Positions 23,021-31,891 of a stretch of 64,000 nt of DNA are shown one piece after another. The notes below the pieces were generated by a model. That model was given only the letters and a program-made list of their open reading frames with translations. It did not search any database and was not told where the DNA came from. Position numbers and translations under genes: made by a program. The first letter of the stretch is position 1, and every line of letters starts with the position of its first letter. This DNA comes from Clostridia bacterium (lineage in GTDB: Bacteria; Bacillota; Clostridia; Christensenellales; CAG-138): the NCBI GenBank assembly GCA_017619735.1, contig JAFZRT010000012.1, forward strand, positions 1 through 64,000, read 5' to 3'.

Positions 23021-25241
23021 ACCTATGATATCAAAAGGAAAGGCGGGGCTTGCCGCAAGGATCGCGGCGTGCGCGCTGTGCGCCGTGTTCCTGATCGTCT
23101 CGATCCCCGTCACGGGGGCCGCCGCGCTCTCCGCCTCGCTCCGTCCCGATGCTGACGGCGCCGCGAGGGTCAGGACGGGCGTATCCTCCGAAACGGGCGA
23201 TCCCATACGCGGCATCGCCGGCATAGACGACGTGAAGGCCCCCTCCCCCACGGAGGACTTCACCACGATCCGCGTGCTGATATCCACGGGCAACACGTCC
23301 TACATCCATCTGGATCTCGGCACGAGCTATTATATCCCCGACGCGAACGTCACCCTTACCGGCACGGAGGCCTCTCCCCGCCTCATAAAGGTCGCCGTTT
23401 CCGACGGCGGCGTCAAGATCACCGACCGCAGCACGGGCGACGTCATCGCCTCCGGCGAAACAGTCGAGCTCGAGCGCGTGACGATAGGCTACGAGGCGGG
23501 CGTCGCAAAGCTCACCTACTGCGAGAACAGCAATACCCTTGACAGGATGTACCTCGGCGATCTCAGGTTCAGCGCCGCTTCCGGCAAGGTGCGCTTCATC
23601 AACACAGTCCCCATGGCGTACTATCTGTACGGCATAGTCGGCTACGAGCTCAACACCTCCAGCTATCCCGAGGCGCTGAAGGCGCAGGCCATAGCGGCGA
23701 AGACATACGGCATATTCTTCATGGACTTCTCCGAGGGCTCCGAATACGACGTGCAGGACGGCTGGACGAGTGCGCTGTATCAGGCCTACCGCGGCTTCCG
23801 CGAGAACCGCCTCGTCACTATGCCCTACTGCATCTGCGTCGCGGGCGAGGCGCTGACCTATAACGGCAGGTTCATACCGACCTTCTACGGCCACTCCGAC
23901 GGCGGCGAGACCGCCCTTCCCTCGCAGGTGTTCGGCAGCAGTCAGTACGACGTCGGCTACGACGTGTACATAGACGATATCGAGTTCGACAACAACTCCG
24001 GCAGCAAGCAACTCATCAACGTCGAATACGGCGGCGTCGGCGATTCCAGCCGCTTCCGCGACTTCATTTTAGGCAAGATCAACGACCTCTTCGGCGAGGA
24101 TTCCTTCGCCGTGGTGTCGATAAACGACCTTTACACGTTCGATCCGGTCGAGGGCACGCAGCGCAACATGCGCAAGCTCCACGTGACCGCGACCGTCAAG
24201 CACTATATCGAGGTCATACCCACTCCCGAGCCCACGGAGGAGCCGACTCCCGAGCCGGAGCTCGACGAGGAGCCCGATCCCACCGAGACCGCGGCCCCCA
24301 CCGACGAGCCCACGCCCGAGCCCACGGCGACGCCCGGGCCCGTACAGGTGGAGGTCGAGGAGGAGTTCACTTTCGAGTGTCCGACGAGCCAGCTGAGGAG
24401 CTACGCCCTCTCCGATATAGACGGCAGCGGTGACAACTACTCGAGCAGCAAATACGTCTTCACGTCGAACTACAAGCTCTACTGGGGCAAACAGACGGAG
24501 AACGGCTACACCCTGATATTCTCCCGCTACGGCAACGGCGTCGGCCTTTCGCAGATAGGCGCGCTCGCCCGCGCGAACCCCGATACCTACGCGCAGGATT
24601 ACCGCGAGATACTTGCGTTCTACTTCCCTCATTTCGACCTCGTCGAGATAACGGAGCAGACTCCGGAGGAGATGGGCGGCCCGTCGCCGACGCTGGCTCC
24701 GCCCCTCGCATACGCCGTCTGCACGGACGACAACACCAATTTCCGCATGGGGCCGTCCACGAGCTATCCCAGCATGGGCAAGGTCCAGACGGACGAGCAT
24801 CTCGATCTGCTTGAGGCGACCTCCAACGGCTGGTACAAGGCCCGCTGGAACGGCATGACGGGCTATATCATAATGGACTACGTGCGGATAATACTGTTCC
24901 CGTCCCCGCAGGACGGGCTGTACATACTGACCGACGGCACCACCGACACGACCTGCAACCTGCGCTCCGAGCCCTACATCCGGAGCACCAACGTGATAAC
25001 GCGGCTGCCCGCGGGCACCGCCTTCACGAGCTGGATGCACTTCGGCAAATGGCATTACGTGACCACGGAGAACGGCTATGCCGGCTTCGTCAGCTCCGCC
25101 GTCGTGACGTTCTCCGACCCGTATGAGTACACCGGCGTCGAAAGTCTCGTCTACAAGCAGTACCCGACTCTCCCGCCGCCCGGCTCGTCGCTGAAGCCCG
25201 CGCTCCCTCCCGCCTTCGGGAAGGAGCAGCCGAGGGGCTGA
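23010..25241 (+). CDS. SpoIID/LytB-domain peptidoglycan-active protein with SH3 repeats
   Basis: This 743-residue exported protein has a signal or membrane anchor at residues 13-35, a SpoIID/LytB domain at about 180-390 (VPMAYYLYGIVGYEL, AQAIAAKTYGIFF, GHSDGGETALPSQVF), a Pro/Glu/Thr-rich linker at about 398-450, the rest of the SpoIID core (FSRYGNGVGLSQIGAL near 515), and two bacterial SH3 segments at about 575-635 and 650-710. SpoIID is a lytic transglycosylase that trims stem-free glycan during engulfment; SH3 domains bind cell wall. The extra domains make this a vegetative or spore-cortex relative rather than SpoIID itself. It starts inside the end of tcdA. Confidence 0.88.
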   Translation: MNNKPMISKGKAGLAARIAACALCAVFLIVSIPVTGAAALSASLRPDADGAARVRTGVSSETGDPIRGIAGIDDVKAPSPTEDFTTIRVLISTGNTSYIHLDLGTSYYIPDANVTLTGTEASPRLIKVAVSDGGVKITDRSTGDVIASGETVELERVTIGYEAGVAKLTYCENSNTLDRMYLGDLRFSAASGKVRFINTVPMAYYLYGIVGYELNTSSYPEALKAQAIAAKTYGIFFMDFSEGSEYDVQDGWTSALYQAYRGFRENRLVTMPYCICVAGEALTYNGRFIPTFYGHSDGGETALPSQVFGSSQYDVGYDVYIDDIEFDNNSGSKQLINVEYGGVGDSSRFRDFILGKINDLFGEDSFAVVSINDLYTFDPVEGTQRNMRKLHVTATVKHYIEVIPTPEPTEEPTPEPELDEEPDPTETAAPTDEPTPEPTATPGPVQVEVEEEFTFECPTSQLRSYALSDIDGSGDNYSSSKYVFTSNYKLYWGKQTENGYTLIFSRYGNGVGLSQIGALARANPDTYAQDYREILAFYFPHFDLVEITEQTPEEMGGPSPTLAPPLAYAVCTDDNTNFRMGPSTSYPSMGKVQTDEHLDLLEATSNGWYKARWNGMTGYIIMDYVRIILFPSPQDGLYILTDGTTDTTCNLRSEPYIRSTNVITRLPAGTAFTSWMHFGKWHYVTTENGYAGFVSSAVVTFSDPYEYTGVESLVYKQYPTLPPPGSSLKPALPPAFGKEQPRG

Positions 25242-25290
25242 GGACCGACTTTCGGGACGCCTTGAAGCATATGCTTCCGGCGTCCTTTTT

Positions 25291-26049
25291 TCACGGCAGA
25301 TCGGTCGGGATGAGGTTCAGCATATCGTCCTCGTTCGCGACGTTCGTATAGACCTGCGGCACCCTGCCGACGACGACCGTCTGGCAGAGGGGCACGGTGC
25401 CCTCGACCTCCACCCTCTCGTCCCGCCCCGCGAGGAGCAGCACTATCTCCGCCCGGAGCGTCAAGTCGACGGTGAAGAGGCTCTGGTTGATGCCCGCGGA
25501 CACGAGGCGCGGAGCGACGCCGTACCCGACGGCGCCCGCCGGTCGGAAGCAGACCTCGATCTCCGGCCCGCGCCCCGACAGGAGCGCGGCGCCGCTCAGC
25601 GTGCCCAATTCCACGCCGACGCCGACCCTGCCCGCATCCGACAGCCGTTCCTGAGCGTCTGCGGTGATACGGGCGGCAAGCGCGGCGAGCTTTGCCGGAT
25701 CGGCGGTTATTATGAAGCTCTCCTCCCCCGTCTGCATGACGGAGAGGAGCTCGCCGCCGTCCTGTGCCGCCTGCGCGGCCGCCTCGGTAAGCGCCCGCCA
25801 CGCGATCTCCGTCACGCGCTCCCGCGCAAGGCAGACGAGCGGCCGCCGTATCGCCGCGTTCACAGCCGCAAACGCCGCAAACGCTAAAAGAACGGCGATG
25901 AGCGCCGCAAGGGCGGCCCTGCCCGCAGCCCGCTTCCTTCTCCATGCTTTTATGACCTTATCCGCGTCCATGCTGCAGAATATGCCGCCGGGGCCTTTTT
26001 TGTTAAAACGCAACCGCGGGTTGGCATTTTTCGGGCGTTTGCAACTCAT
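25291..26049 (-). CDS. yunB: Sporulation protein YunB
   Basis: This 252-residue protein has a basic N-terminus, one transmembrane segment (residues 42-66, rich in Ala and Leu) and an extracytoplasmic domain with the family pattern VELGTLSGAALLSGRGPEI, then VSAGINQSLFTVDLTLRAEI. YunB is made under sigma E in Bacillus and is needed for normal spore formation; its biochemical role is unknown. The first ATG at 26049 has only GAAAG upstream; ATG 25971 (26 residues later) is a reasonable alternative start. It is divergent from tldD and shares a short intergenic region with its promoter. Confidence 0.88.
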   Translation of the reverse strand: MSCKRPKNANPRLRFNKKGPGGIFCSMDADKVIKAWRRKRAAGRAALAALIAVLLAFAAFAAVNAAIRRPLVCLARERVTEIAWRALTEAAAQAAQDGGELLSVMQTGEESFIITADPAKLAALAARITADAQERLSDAGRVGVGVELGTLSGAALLSGRGPEIEVCFRPAGAVGYGVAPRLVSAGINQSLFTVDLTLRAEIVLLLAGRDERVEVEGTVPLCQTVVVGRVPQVYTNVANEDDMLNLIPTDLP

Positions 26050-26056
26050 TCTTTCG

Positions 26057-26085
26057 GTGACAAGCGCGTATCCGTATGGTATAAT
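26057..26085 (+). promoter_or_regulatory. tldD-pmbA promoter
   Basis: GTGACA (26057-26062), 17 bases, perfect TATAAT (26080-26085), 30 bases before the ATG. Confidence 0.65.
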
Positions 26086-26115
26086 ACCGTCATAAAAACG
26101 ATCGGAGGTGATCCA

Positions 26116-27507
26116 ATGTTGGATAGATCGGCAGTCAACGCCGTTCTGAATGAAGCCCTAAAGACCGGCGGCGATTATTCCGAGCTCTTTATGCAGGATT
26201 CGGATTTCAACAATATCCGCATGGTCGACGGGAAGGTCGACAGCGCAAGTTATCAGCGCAGGGTCGGCGCGGGCGTCAGGGTGCTGAAGGGCACCAGATG
26301 CGCCTATGCATACACCGCGGACACGAGCGAGGCGGCGATCATGGAGACCGCGCGCGCCGCCGCTGCCGCGATAGAGGGAGTACCGGAGTATTCCGTCCGC
26401 TCATTTGAGGTGAGGAAGGGCGCTCCGGGCTATGAAAAGAAGTTCGCCGACGTGACCAACGACATGAGGATAGAGCTCCTCCGTTCCGGCACGGCTGCGG
26501 CAAGGGCCTATTCCGGCGAGATAACGCAGGTGGAGGCGAATTACCTCGACGCGGATCACCGCATAATGGTCGCGAACTCCAACGGCGTATGGGCGGAGGA
26601 CAGGCGTCCCCGCACCCGTCTCATCATCGAGACGGTGGCTATGAACGGGACCGAGGCGCAGACGGGTTATTCCGCGCCCGGCCTCGGAAAGGGCTTTGAG
26701 GCATACCGCGAGCTCGACCCCGCCGCGATAGGCAGGGAGGCCGCGCGCATAGCGGTCACAATGCTCCACGCTCCCGAATGCCCCGCCGACAGCGTTCCCG
26801 TAGTCATCGAATCGGGCTTCGGCGGCGTTATACTGCACGAGGCCTGCGTCCATTCGCTCGAGGCGACGAGCGTCGGCCGCGGCAATTCGGAGTTCTGCGG
26901 CAAGCTCGGACAGCAGATAGCCAGCCCCATAGTCACCGCTGTCGACGACGGCACTCTCCCCGGCGCGTGGGGCTCGATCGCCTACGACGACGAGGGCACC
27001 CCCTCCCGGAGGAACGTGCTGATCGAGAACGGCATACTGAAGACGTACCTCGTGGATCTTCTCGGCTCCCGCAGGATGAACGGTCATCCGCTGACCGGCT
27101 CCTCCAGGCGTCAGGATTACACCTTCGCCCCGACCTCCCGCATGACCAACACGTTCTTTGCGGAGGGCAAGGACGATCCCGAGGAGATGATAAGGAGCAT
27201 GGGCGAAGGCCTTTACGCCGCCAACATGGGCGGCGGCTCCGTCAACCCCCTGACCGGCGAGTTCAACTTCGCCGTGCTTGAGGCGTATTGGGTACGCGAC
27301 GGCAGGATACTCACCCCCGTCCGCGGCGCCACGCTCATTGGCAAGGGCTCCGAAGTGCTCATGAAGATCGACCGCATAGCCAATAGCGGGCTCGCTCTCG
27401 CTCCCGGCATGTGCGGCTCGGCTTCGGGCTCCGTGCCCGTCAACGTAGGCCAGCCCCGCATCCGCGTGTCCGAGATCACCGTGGGCGGCAAAGGAGGCAA
27501 ATTATGA
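26116..27507 (+). CDS. tldD: TldD-family zinc metalloprotease subunit
   Basis: This 463-residue protein is the catalytic half of a TldD/TldE-type protease, which in characterised systems degrades unfolded peptides or matures small peptides. The zinc motif HEACVH (HExxxH) is at 241-246, in the setting SGFGGVILHEACVHSLEA, and the downstream metal-ligand region is NMGGGSVNPLTGEFNF. GGAGGTG precedes the ATG. The pmbA-like partner gene overlaps its stop codon. No small precursor peptide or RiPP gene was seen next to it, so a housekeeping role is more likely. Confidence 0.94.
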   Translation: MLDRSAVNAVLNEALKTGGDYSELFMQDSDFNNIRMVDGKVDSASYQRRVGAGVRVLKGTRCAYAYTADTSEAAIMETARAAAAAIEGVPEYSVRSFEVRKGAPGYEKKFADVTNDMRIELLRSGTAAARAYSGEITQVEANYLDADHRIMVANSNGVWAEDRRPRTRLIIETVAMNGTEAQTGYSAPGLGKGFEAYRELDPAAIGREAARIAVTMLHAPECPADSVPVVIESGFGGVILHEACVHSLEATSVGRGNSEFCGKLGQQIASPIVTAVDDGTLPGAWGSIAYDDEGTPSRRNVLIENGILKTYLVDLLGSRRMNGHPLTGSSRRQDYTFAPTSRMTNTFFAEGKDDPEEMIRSMGEGLYAANMGGGSVNPLTGEFNFAVLEAYWVRDGRILTPVRGATLIGKGSEVLMKIDRIANSGLALAPGMCGSASGSVPVNVGQPRIRVSEITVGGKGGKL

Positions 27508-28835
27508 TGACATTCGACGAATTCAAGAAGAAAGCTTTCGATATCTCCGCCGAGCTCGGCTGTGAAGCTGCCGAGGTCTACTTCAACGACGGCGAGACCT
27601 TCTCCGTCAACGTGCTGGGCGGCGAGCTCGACGAATACTCCGTCGAGCACTCCTTCGGCCTCAACCTCCGCGTCATTTACGGCGGCAGGGCGGGCTACGC
27701 CTATACCGAGATGCTCGACGATCCGAGAGCGCTCGTGCTGCGCGCCGTCGACAACGCGAAGGCCGTCGAGAACGACGACGTAATGCCCATGCAGGGCAAA
27801 TGCGAATACAGGCAGATCGCGAAGCCCGAATGCCGCGCTTCCGGGCTTACCCCCACGGAGAAGATCGCCTATGCCGAAAAGCTCGAAAAGGACCTCATGG
27901 CCGCGGATCCGCGCGTGATCCGCACCATGTACTGCGCGATACAGACGACAAAGTCCACCACCCGTCTGCACAACACGCTCGGCCTTGAGGCGGACAACAC
28001 AGAGGAGTTATCGGCGTCCATACTCTGCCCCATCATGCAGCAGGACGGCGTCGTAAAGGATTCGTTCATAGTCAAGACCGGAAACGAGCTTTTCGATACC
28101 GACGCCATGATAAAGGAGGTCGTGCGCAAGGTCGCCGATCAGTTCGGCGCGTCCCCCGTGCCCTCCGGCGAATACAGTATCATCATGCAGAACGAGGCCA
28201 TGGCGAACATGCTCGCGGCGTTCTCCCCCATGTTCTCCGCCGACAACGCGCAGAAGGGCATGAGCCTTCTCGCAGGCCGCGAGGGCGAGACCATAGCCGC
28301 CGACTGCGTGACGCTCATGGACGATCCCTTCTATAAGGAATATCCCCGCGCGTTCGACGCGGAGGGCGTTCCCTCCGTCACCAAAGAGGTCATTTCGAAG
28401 GGCGTACTGACGACGCTGCTCCACAACCTGCAGACCGCGGCGAAGGCCGGCACGGCCTCCACATCCAACGCGGGCCGCGGCGCCTCCGGCCCCGTCACCG
28501 TCGCCCCCTCGAACTTCTACATAGTGCCCGGCGAAACGGACTACGACAGCCTGCTCGGGCGCATGGGCAGCGGCGTCGTCATCACCGACGTCAGCGGCCT
28601 GCATGCGGGCCTCAACCCCGTGAGCGGCGACTTCTCGCTGATCGCGAAGGGCCAGCTCGTCGAGGGCGGCAGGGTCGTCCGCGCCGTCGATCAGATCACC
28701 GTCGCGGGCAACTTCCTCACGATGATGAAGAACATCGCCGTCGTCGGCTCCGACCTGAAGTTCGGCATGCCCGGAATGAGCCGCTTCGGCTCCCCGTCGC
28801 TGCTCATCGAGAAGCTGATGGTCTCCGGCGAATAA
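27504..28835 (+). CDS. pmbA: TldD/PmbA-family partner protein (TldE-like)
   Basis: This 443-residue protein is the second half of the TldD-TldE heterodimer. It has the same fold (SVEHSFGLNLRVIYGGRAGYAYT, then SNAGRGASGPVTVAPSNFYI and GLHAGLNPVSGDFSLIAKG), but at the position of HExxxH it reads QNEAMANMLAAF and has no zinc motif, as expected for the non-catalytic subunit. The start at 27504 overlaps the tldD stop and has AAAGGAGG six bases upstream. A strong terminator follows. Confidence 0.93.
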   Translation: MMTFDEFKKKAFDISAELGCEAAEVYFNDGETFSVNVLGGELDEYSVEHSFGLNLRVIYGGRAGYAYTEMLDDPRALVLRAVDNAKAVENDDVMPMQGKCEYRQIAKPECRASGLTPTEKIAYAEKLEKDLMAADPRVIRTMYCAIQTTKSTTRLHNTLGLEADNTEELSASILCPIMQQDGVVKDSFIVKTGNELFDTDAMIKEVVRKVADQFGASPVPSGEYSIIMQNEAMANMLAAFSPMFSADNAQKGMSLLAGREGETIAADCVTLMDDPFYKEYPRAFDAEGVPSVTKEVISKGVLTTLLHNLQTAAKAGTASTSNAGRGASGPVTVAPSNFYIVPGETDYDSLLGRMGSGVVITDVSGLHAGLNPVSGDFSLIAKGQLVEGGRVVRAVDQITVAGNFLTMMKNIAVVGSDLKFGMPGMSRFGSPSLLIEKLMVSGE

Positions 28836-28847
28836 GGAACAATAATA

Positions 28848-28885
28848 AAAGCCGCGGAAGCGCATGAGCTTCCGCGGCTTTTTCC
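28848..28885. terminator. Bidirectional terminator between pmbA and the lipoprotein gene
   Basis: AAAAGCCGCGGAAGC and GCTTCCGCGGCTTTTT pair around CGCATGA, with A and T tracts on the two sides, so it can serve both converging genes. Confidence 0.85.
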
Positions 28886-28891
28886 ATGCCG

Positions 28892-29620
28892 TTATTTCCT
28901 GTACCGCCTGCTGCGGGCCTCCCTGACGAGCTCCGCGCCGTTCGTCTCCAGATAATCGGTCGAGGCGAAGAGTATGGCGTTCTGCCCGTCGGACAGTATC
29001 ACGCATTCCGTCGACGGATGATCGCCGAACAGATACCCCGTGTAATAGTCCCGGGTTATCACGTCGTGATCTATGCGGATCGGAGCCCAGTCCGGCTCCG
29101 TGGCGGCGCTGCACACCTCCCCGCAGGCGGCGAGCTTCACCGCTGCGACGGAGCAGAACATTGCCCCGTTGATCCTTATGCACCTGTTGAGGAGATCCCG
29201 TTCCTCGAGCTCCTTCTTTATATCGCGCGCCGGCCCGCCGTCCTTCTCATCCTCCGCGACCATCGCAAGCAGGTATTGCCCGCCGTTTTCGAGTATGAAC
29301 CAGCGTTTGGGATCCGCGTCGAGCACGCGGTACATGCGGCATCCGTCATACCTTTCGAAATCGATGTGATACGGCATCGGCTGTTCCTCCGACGCTCTGA
29401 ATCTGCCGCAGTACTTCCCGACCGCGGCGATATTCACGTCCGCGCAAAGCATGATGGTCCGGCCGTCCCTCCTCAGCGTTATGGGGAGCACCGCCGTGCT
29501 CCAGTCGCCATCCGCCAGGTCGTATTGCCGCAGTCTCTCCCTTTCGGGTATACTGCGGCCGCAGCCGGCAAGCGCCGCGGCGAAAAGTATCGCCAGAATT
29601 ATGCAGAGCGTCTTTTTCAT
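28892..29620 (-). CDS. Putative lipoprotein of unknown function
   Basis: This 242-residue protein starts with a lipoprotein signal peptide (MKKTLCIILAILFAAALAGC, Cys20 as the lipidated residue). The mature part is mainly strands and short helices with several cysteines (CADV, KYCGRF, NRCIRINGAMFCSVAAVKLAACGEVC) and no motif I recognise. GGAGG lies before the ATG. It is monocistronic, with a terminator shared with pmbA. It should be anchored on the outer face of the membrane. Confidence 0.85.
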   Translation of the reverse strand: MKKTLCIILAILFAAALAGCGRSIPERERLRQYDLADGDWSTAVLPITLRRDGRTIMLCADVNIAAVGKYCGRFRASEEQPMPYHIDFERYDGCRMYRVLDADPKRWFILENGGQYLLAMVAEDEKDGGPARDIKKELEERDLLNRCIRINGAMFCSVAAVKLAACGEVCSAATEPDWAPIRIDHDVITRDYYTGYLFGDHPSTECVILSDGQNAILFASTDYLETNGAELVREARSRRYRK

Positions 29621-29703
29621 ATCCGTGCCTCCGTTCGGGGCGGGCCCCCTCGTCTATAAAGACGACAAACGGTATGAAAGTGTAACTCTTTCCGCGGCAA
29701 ATA

Positions 29704-31530
29704 TCAGCGGCCGAATATCGCGAACGCTCCGTTCACCGCGAGGCAGGCCGCGGCCCCTATCGCCGACGGGAGCAGGAACGCCGCGAGCGTCCACGCGGGG
29801 CTCTTTGTCTCCCTTCTCACAGTTAAGAGAGTGGTCAAGCAGGGCGAGTGGAACAGCATCAGAAGCGTCATGCAGAGCGCCGTCTTAACCGTCCAGCCGT
29901 GCAGCACGAGCGTCTCATGCATAAGCTCCCCGCCCGCGGCGAAGGTCCCCGCGCCTCTATAGATCATGAGCAGCAGAGGCATAACGAGCTCGTTCGCGGG
30001 GAGGCCGAGTATGAACGCGGCGAGCGCCGCCCCATCAAGGCCCATCGCCCTGCCCGCGGGGTCGAGGAACGCGGCGCAGGCCGATATCGGCGGCTCGCTG
30101 CCGCAGTTCGCGAGGAGCCATATGATCACCCCCGCGGGGAACGCCGCCACGGCCGCCCGTCCAAGCACGAAGAGGGTCCTGTCGAGGAGCGATCTCACTA
30201 TTATCTGCCCCACGCGCGGCGTCCTGAACGGCGGCAGCTCCAGCACGAAGGACGACGGCTTGCCCTTAAGCAGCGTCACGGAGAGCAGCTTTGACGCGAG
30301 GAAAGTCGCCCCGAGCGAAAGGAGTATCGCGGCCGTTAGTATCAGCGCGCCTGCCGCGCCGCCGAGCGCGCCGAGCCCCGCCGTGAAGAACATGGCTATA
30401 AGCGCGGTGAGCGTCGGGAAGCGGCCGTTGCACGGCGTGAGCGAGTTCGTGAGTATCGCGATGAGCCGTTCGCGCGGGCTCTCGATAATGCGGCAGCCGA
30501 CCACGCCCGCCGCGTTGCAGCCGAAGCCCATGCACGCGGTGAGCGCCTGCTTGCCGCAGCCGCCGCAGCGGCTGAAGCTCCTGTCCAGATCGAAAGCTAT
30601 CCGCGGCAGCAGGCCCAGATCCTCCAGCAGCGTGAACAGCGGGAAGAATATCGCCATGGGCGGCAGCATCACCGAGATAACCGTCACGAGCGTCGCGAGG
30701 CCGCCGTCGCACAAGGCCCCTGCCGCAGCACCCTTAAGCGGCGTTTTTTCGAGCAGCCGTCTGACGAGGCCGGGCACGGGCGAGAGCAGCTTTGACAGGA
30801 GGCGCGAGGGGTAATTCGCCCCCTCCATGGTCAGGAAGAACACCAGCGCCAGCAGCGCGAGCATTATGAGCGTCCCCGTGAATCTGCCGGTCAGCACCCT
30901 GTCGAGCTTCAGCCGGCGCGCGCTCCTCGCGTCGCCGTCGCGCTGAACGGCCGCTGCGGCAATGCGCTCCGCCTCGTCCCATAGCGGGGCGGCCTCCGCT
31001 TCCCCCTTCGCCGTCTCCTCACGCAGGGCGGCCCGGCGTATGGCCCTCACGAGCTCGGCAAGGCCCTGTTTGCGCGCGGCGTTGGTCGCGACGACATCGA
31101 CGCCCAAAATCGAGGCGAGCTTTTTAGTGTCGACGGCGATTCCGCGCTTCGCCGCCTCGTCCACGAGATTGACGCAGACGACCGTGCGTGCCGTCACATG
31201 GAGCGTCTGCAGCACGAGGTTCAGGTTCCTTTCGAGGCAGGAGGCGTCGCACACGACCACCGCGCAGTCCGCCGCGCCGCTCATGAGGAATCCGCGGGTC
31301 ACCTCCTCCTCCGGCGAGGTCGGCGCGAGCGAATAGCACCCCGGCAGATCCACGAGCGTCATCCGCCCGTGCGCGGCGCGGACGCGCCCCTCCGCCCCGT
31401 CGACTGTCTTGCCCGTCCAGTTGCCGGTGTGGCGGCGAAGCCCCGTCAGCGCGTTGAAGAGCGTGCTCTTGCCCACGTTGGGATTCCCTATGAGGGCGAC
31501 GCGCAGGCCACCCCTTTCCCGCCCGGTCAT
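29704..31530 (-). CDS. feoB: Ferrous iron transporter FeoB
   Basis: This 608-residue membrane protein imports Fe(II). The N-terminal G domain has GNPNVGKS at 15-22 (G1), DLPGCYSL (G3) and NLVD (G4), followed by a helical GDI-like domain with TNAARKQGLAEL. From about residue 250 there are two Gate domains and eight or more membrane segments, with conserved cysteines in CGGCGKQALTACMGFGCN. It is shorter than E. coli FeoB (773) because the C-terminal tail is minimal. The ATG at 31530 overlaps the feoA stop (ATGA); an ATG two codons earlier (31536) is an alternative. No FeoC was seen. Confidence 0.95.
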   Translation of the reverse strand: MTGRERGGLRVALIGNPNVGKSTLFNALTGLRRHTGNWTGKTVDGAEGRVRAAHGRMTLVDLPGCYSLAPTSPEEEVTRGFLMSGAADCAVVVCDASCLERNLNLVLQTLHVTARTVVCVNLVDEAAKRGIAVDTKKLASILGVDVVATNAARKQGLAELVRAIRRAALREETAKGEAEAAPLWDEAERIAAAAVQRDGDARSARRLKLDRVLTGRFTGTLIMLALLALVFFLTMEGANYPSRLLSKLLSPVPGLVRRLLEKTPLKGAAAGALCDGGLATLVTVISVMLPPMAIFFPLFTLLEDLGLLPRIAFDLDRSFSRCGGCGKQALTACMGFGCNAAGVVGCRIIESPRERLIAILTNSLTPCNGRFPTLTALIAMFFTAGLGALGGAAGALILTAAILLSLGATFLASKLLSVTLLKGKPSSFVLELPPFRTPRVGQIIVRSLLDRTLFVLGRAAVAAFPAGVIIWLLANCGSEPPISACAAFLDPAGRAMGLDGAALAAFILGLPANELVMPLLLMIYRGAGTFAAGGELMHETLVLHGWTVKTALCMTLLMLFHSPCLTTLLTVRRETKSPAWTLAAFLLPSAIGAAACLAVNGAFAIFGR

Positions 31531-31769
31531 TCCCATGCCCCGCTCCGGGTCACGAGCACTTTTTCGGCGTCGCTCCTGCGGAGCGCCACCGCAGTCCCCC
31601 TCACCGAATACGCCGCGGGATCCCCGCCCGGCGCGGCGAAGAGCCACACGAGCTCCGCTCCGCGCGTCATTCCGAGGCTCTCGAGCCTATCCCTTATTCC
31701 GCAGTCAAGTATCCGCTCCACCCTGCACACTCCGTAGGGCGGGAGCTCCGCAAGCGTTGTCACCGCCAT
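31527..31769 (-). CDS. feoA: Ferrous iron transport protein FeoA
   Basis: This 80-residue SH3-like protein is the cytoplasmic partner of FeoB. It shows the family pattern LAELPPYGVCRVERILDCGI, RLESLGMTRGAELVWLF and VALRRSDAEKVLV. GGGAGG stands a few bases before the ATG at 31769; the open frame continues upstream without a site. Its stop overlaps the feoB start, so both are coupled. A ferric-uptake regulator box was not identified with confidence. Confidence 0.92.
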   Translation of the reverse strand: MAVTTLAELPPYGVCRVERILDCGIRDRLESLGMTRGAELVWLFAAPGGDPAAYSVRGTAVALRRSDAEKVLVTRSGAWE

Positions 31770-31858
31770 TTCCGCCTCCCGGTAAGTCCGAATCCGTTCA
31801 GTCAATACTATGCCGCGGGGCGGAAGTCCGTGAAAAGCGCCGCCGGCTTTTTTATTTG

Positions 31859-31887
31859 TTGACAGCGCCATATCTTTGAGATACAAT
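31859..31887 (+). promoter_or_regulatory. Promoter of the DUF2232-rplI-dnaB operon
   Basis: A perfect TTGACA (31859-31864), 17 bases, TACAAT (31882-31887). Only four bases separate the -10 from the first ATG of the DUF2232 gene, which raises doubt about that start codon. Confidence 0.7.
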
Positions 31888-31891
31888 CAGT

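Noticed and set aside
26116..28835. TldD-PmbA pair as part of a peptide-toxin (RiPP) cluster
   Set aside because: No short precursor gene, transporter or modifying enzyme was found next to the pair; the neighbours are yunB and a lipoprotein gene.
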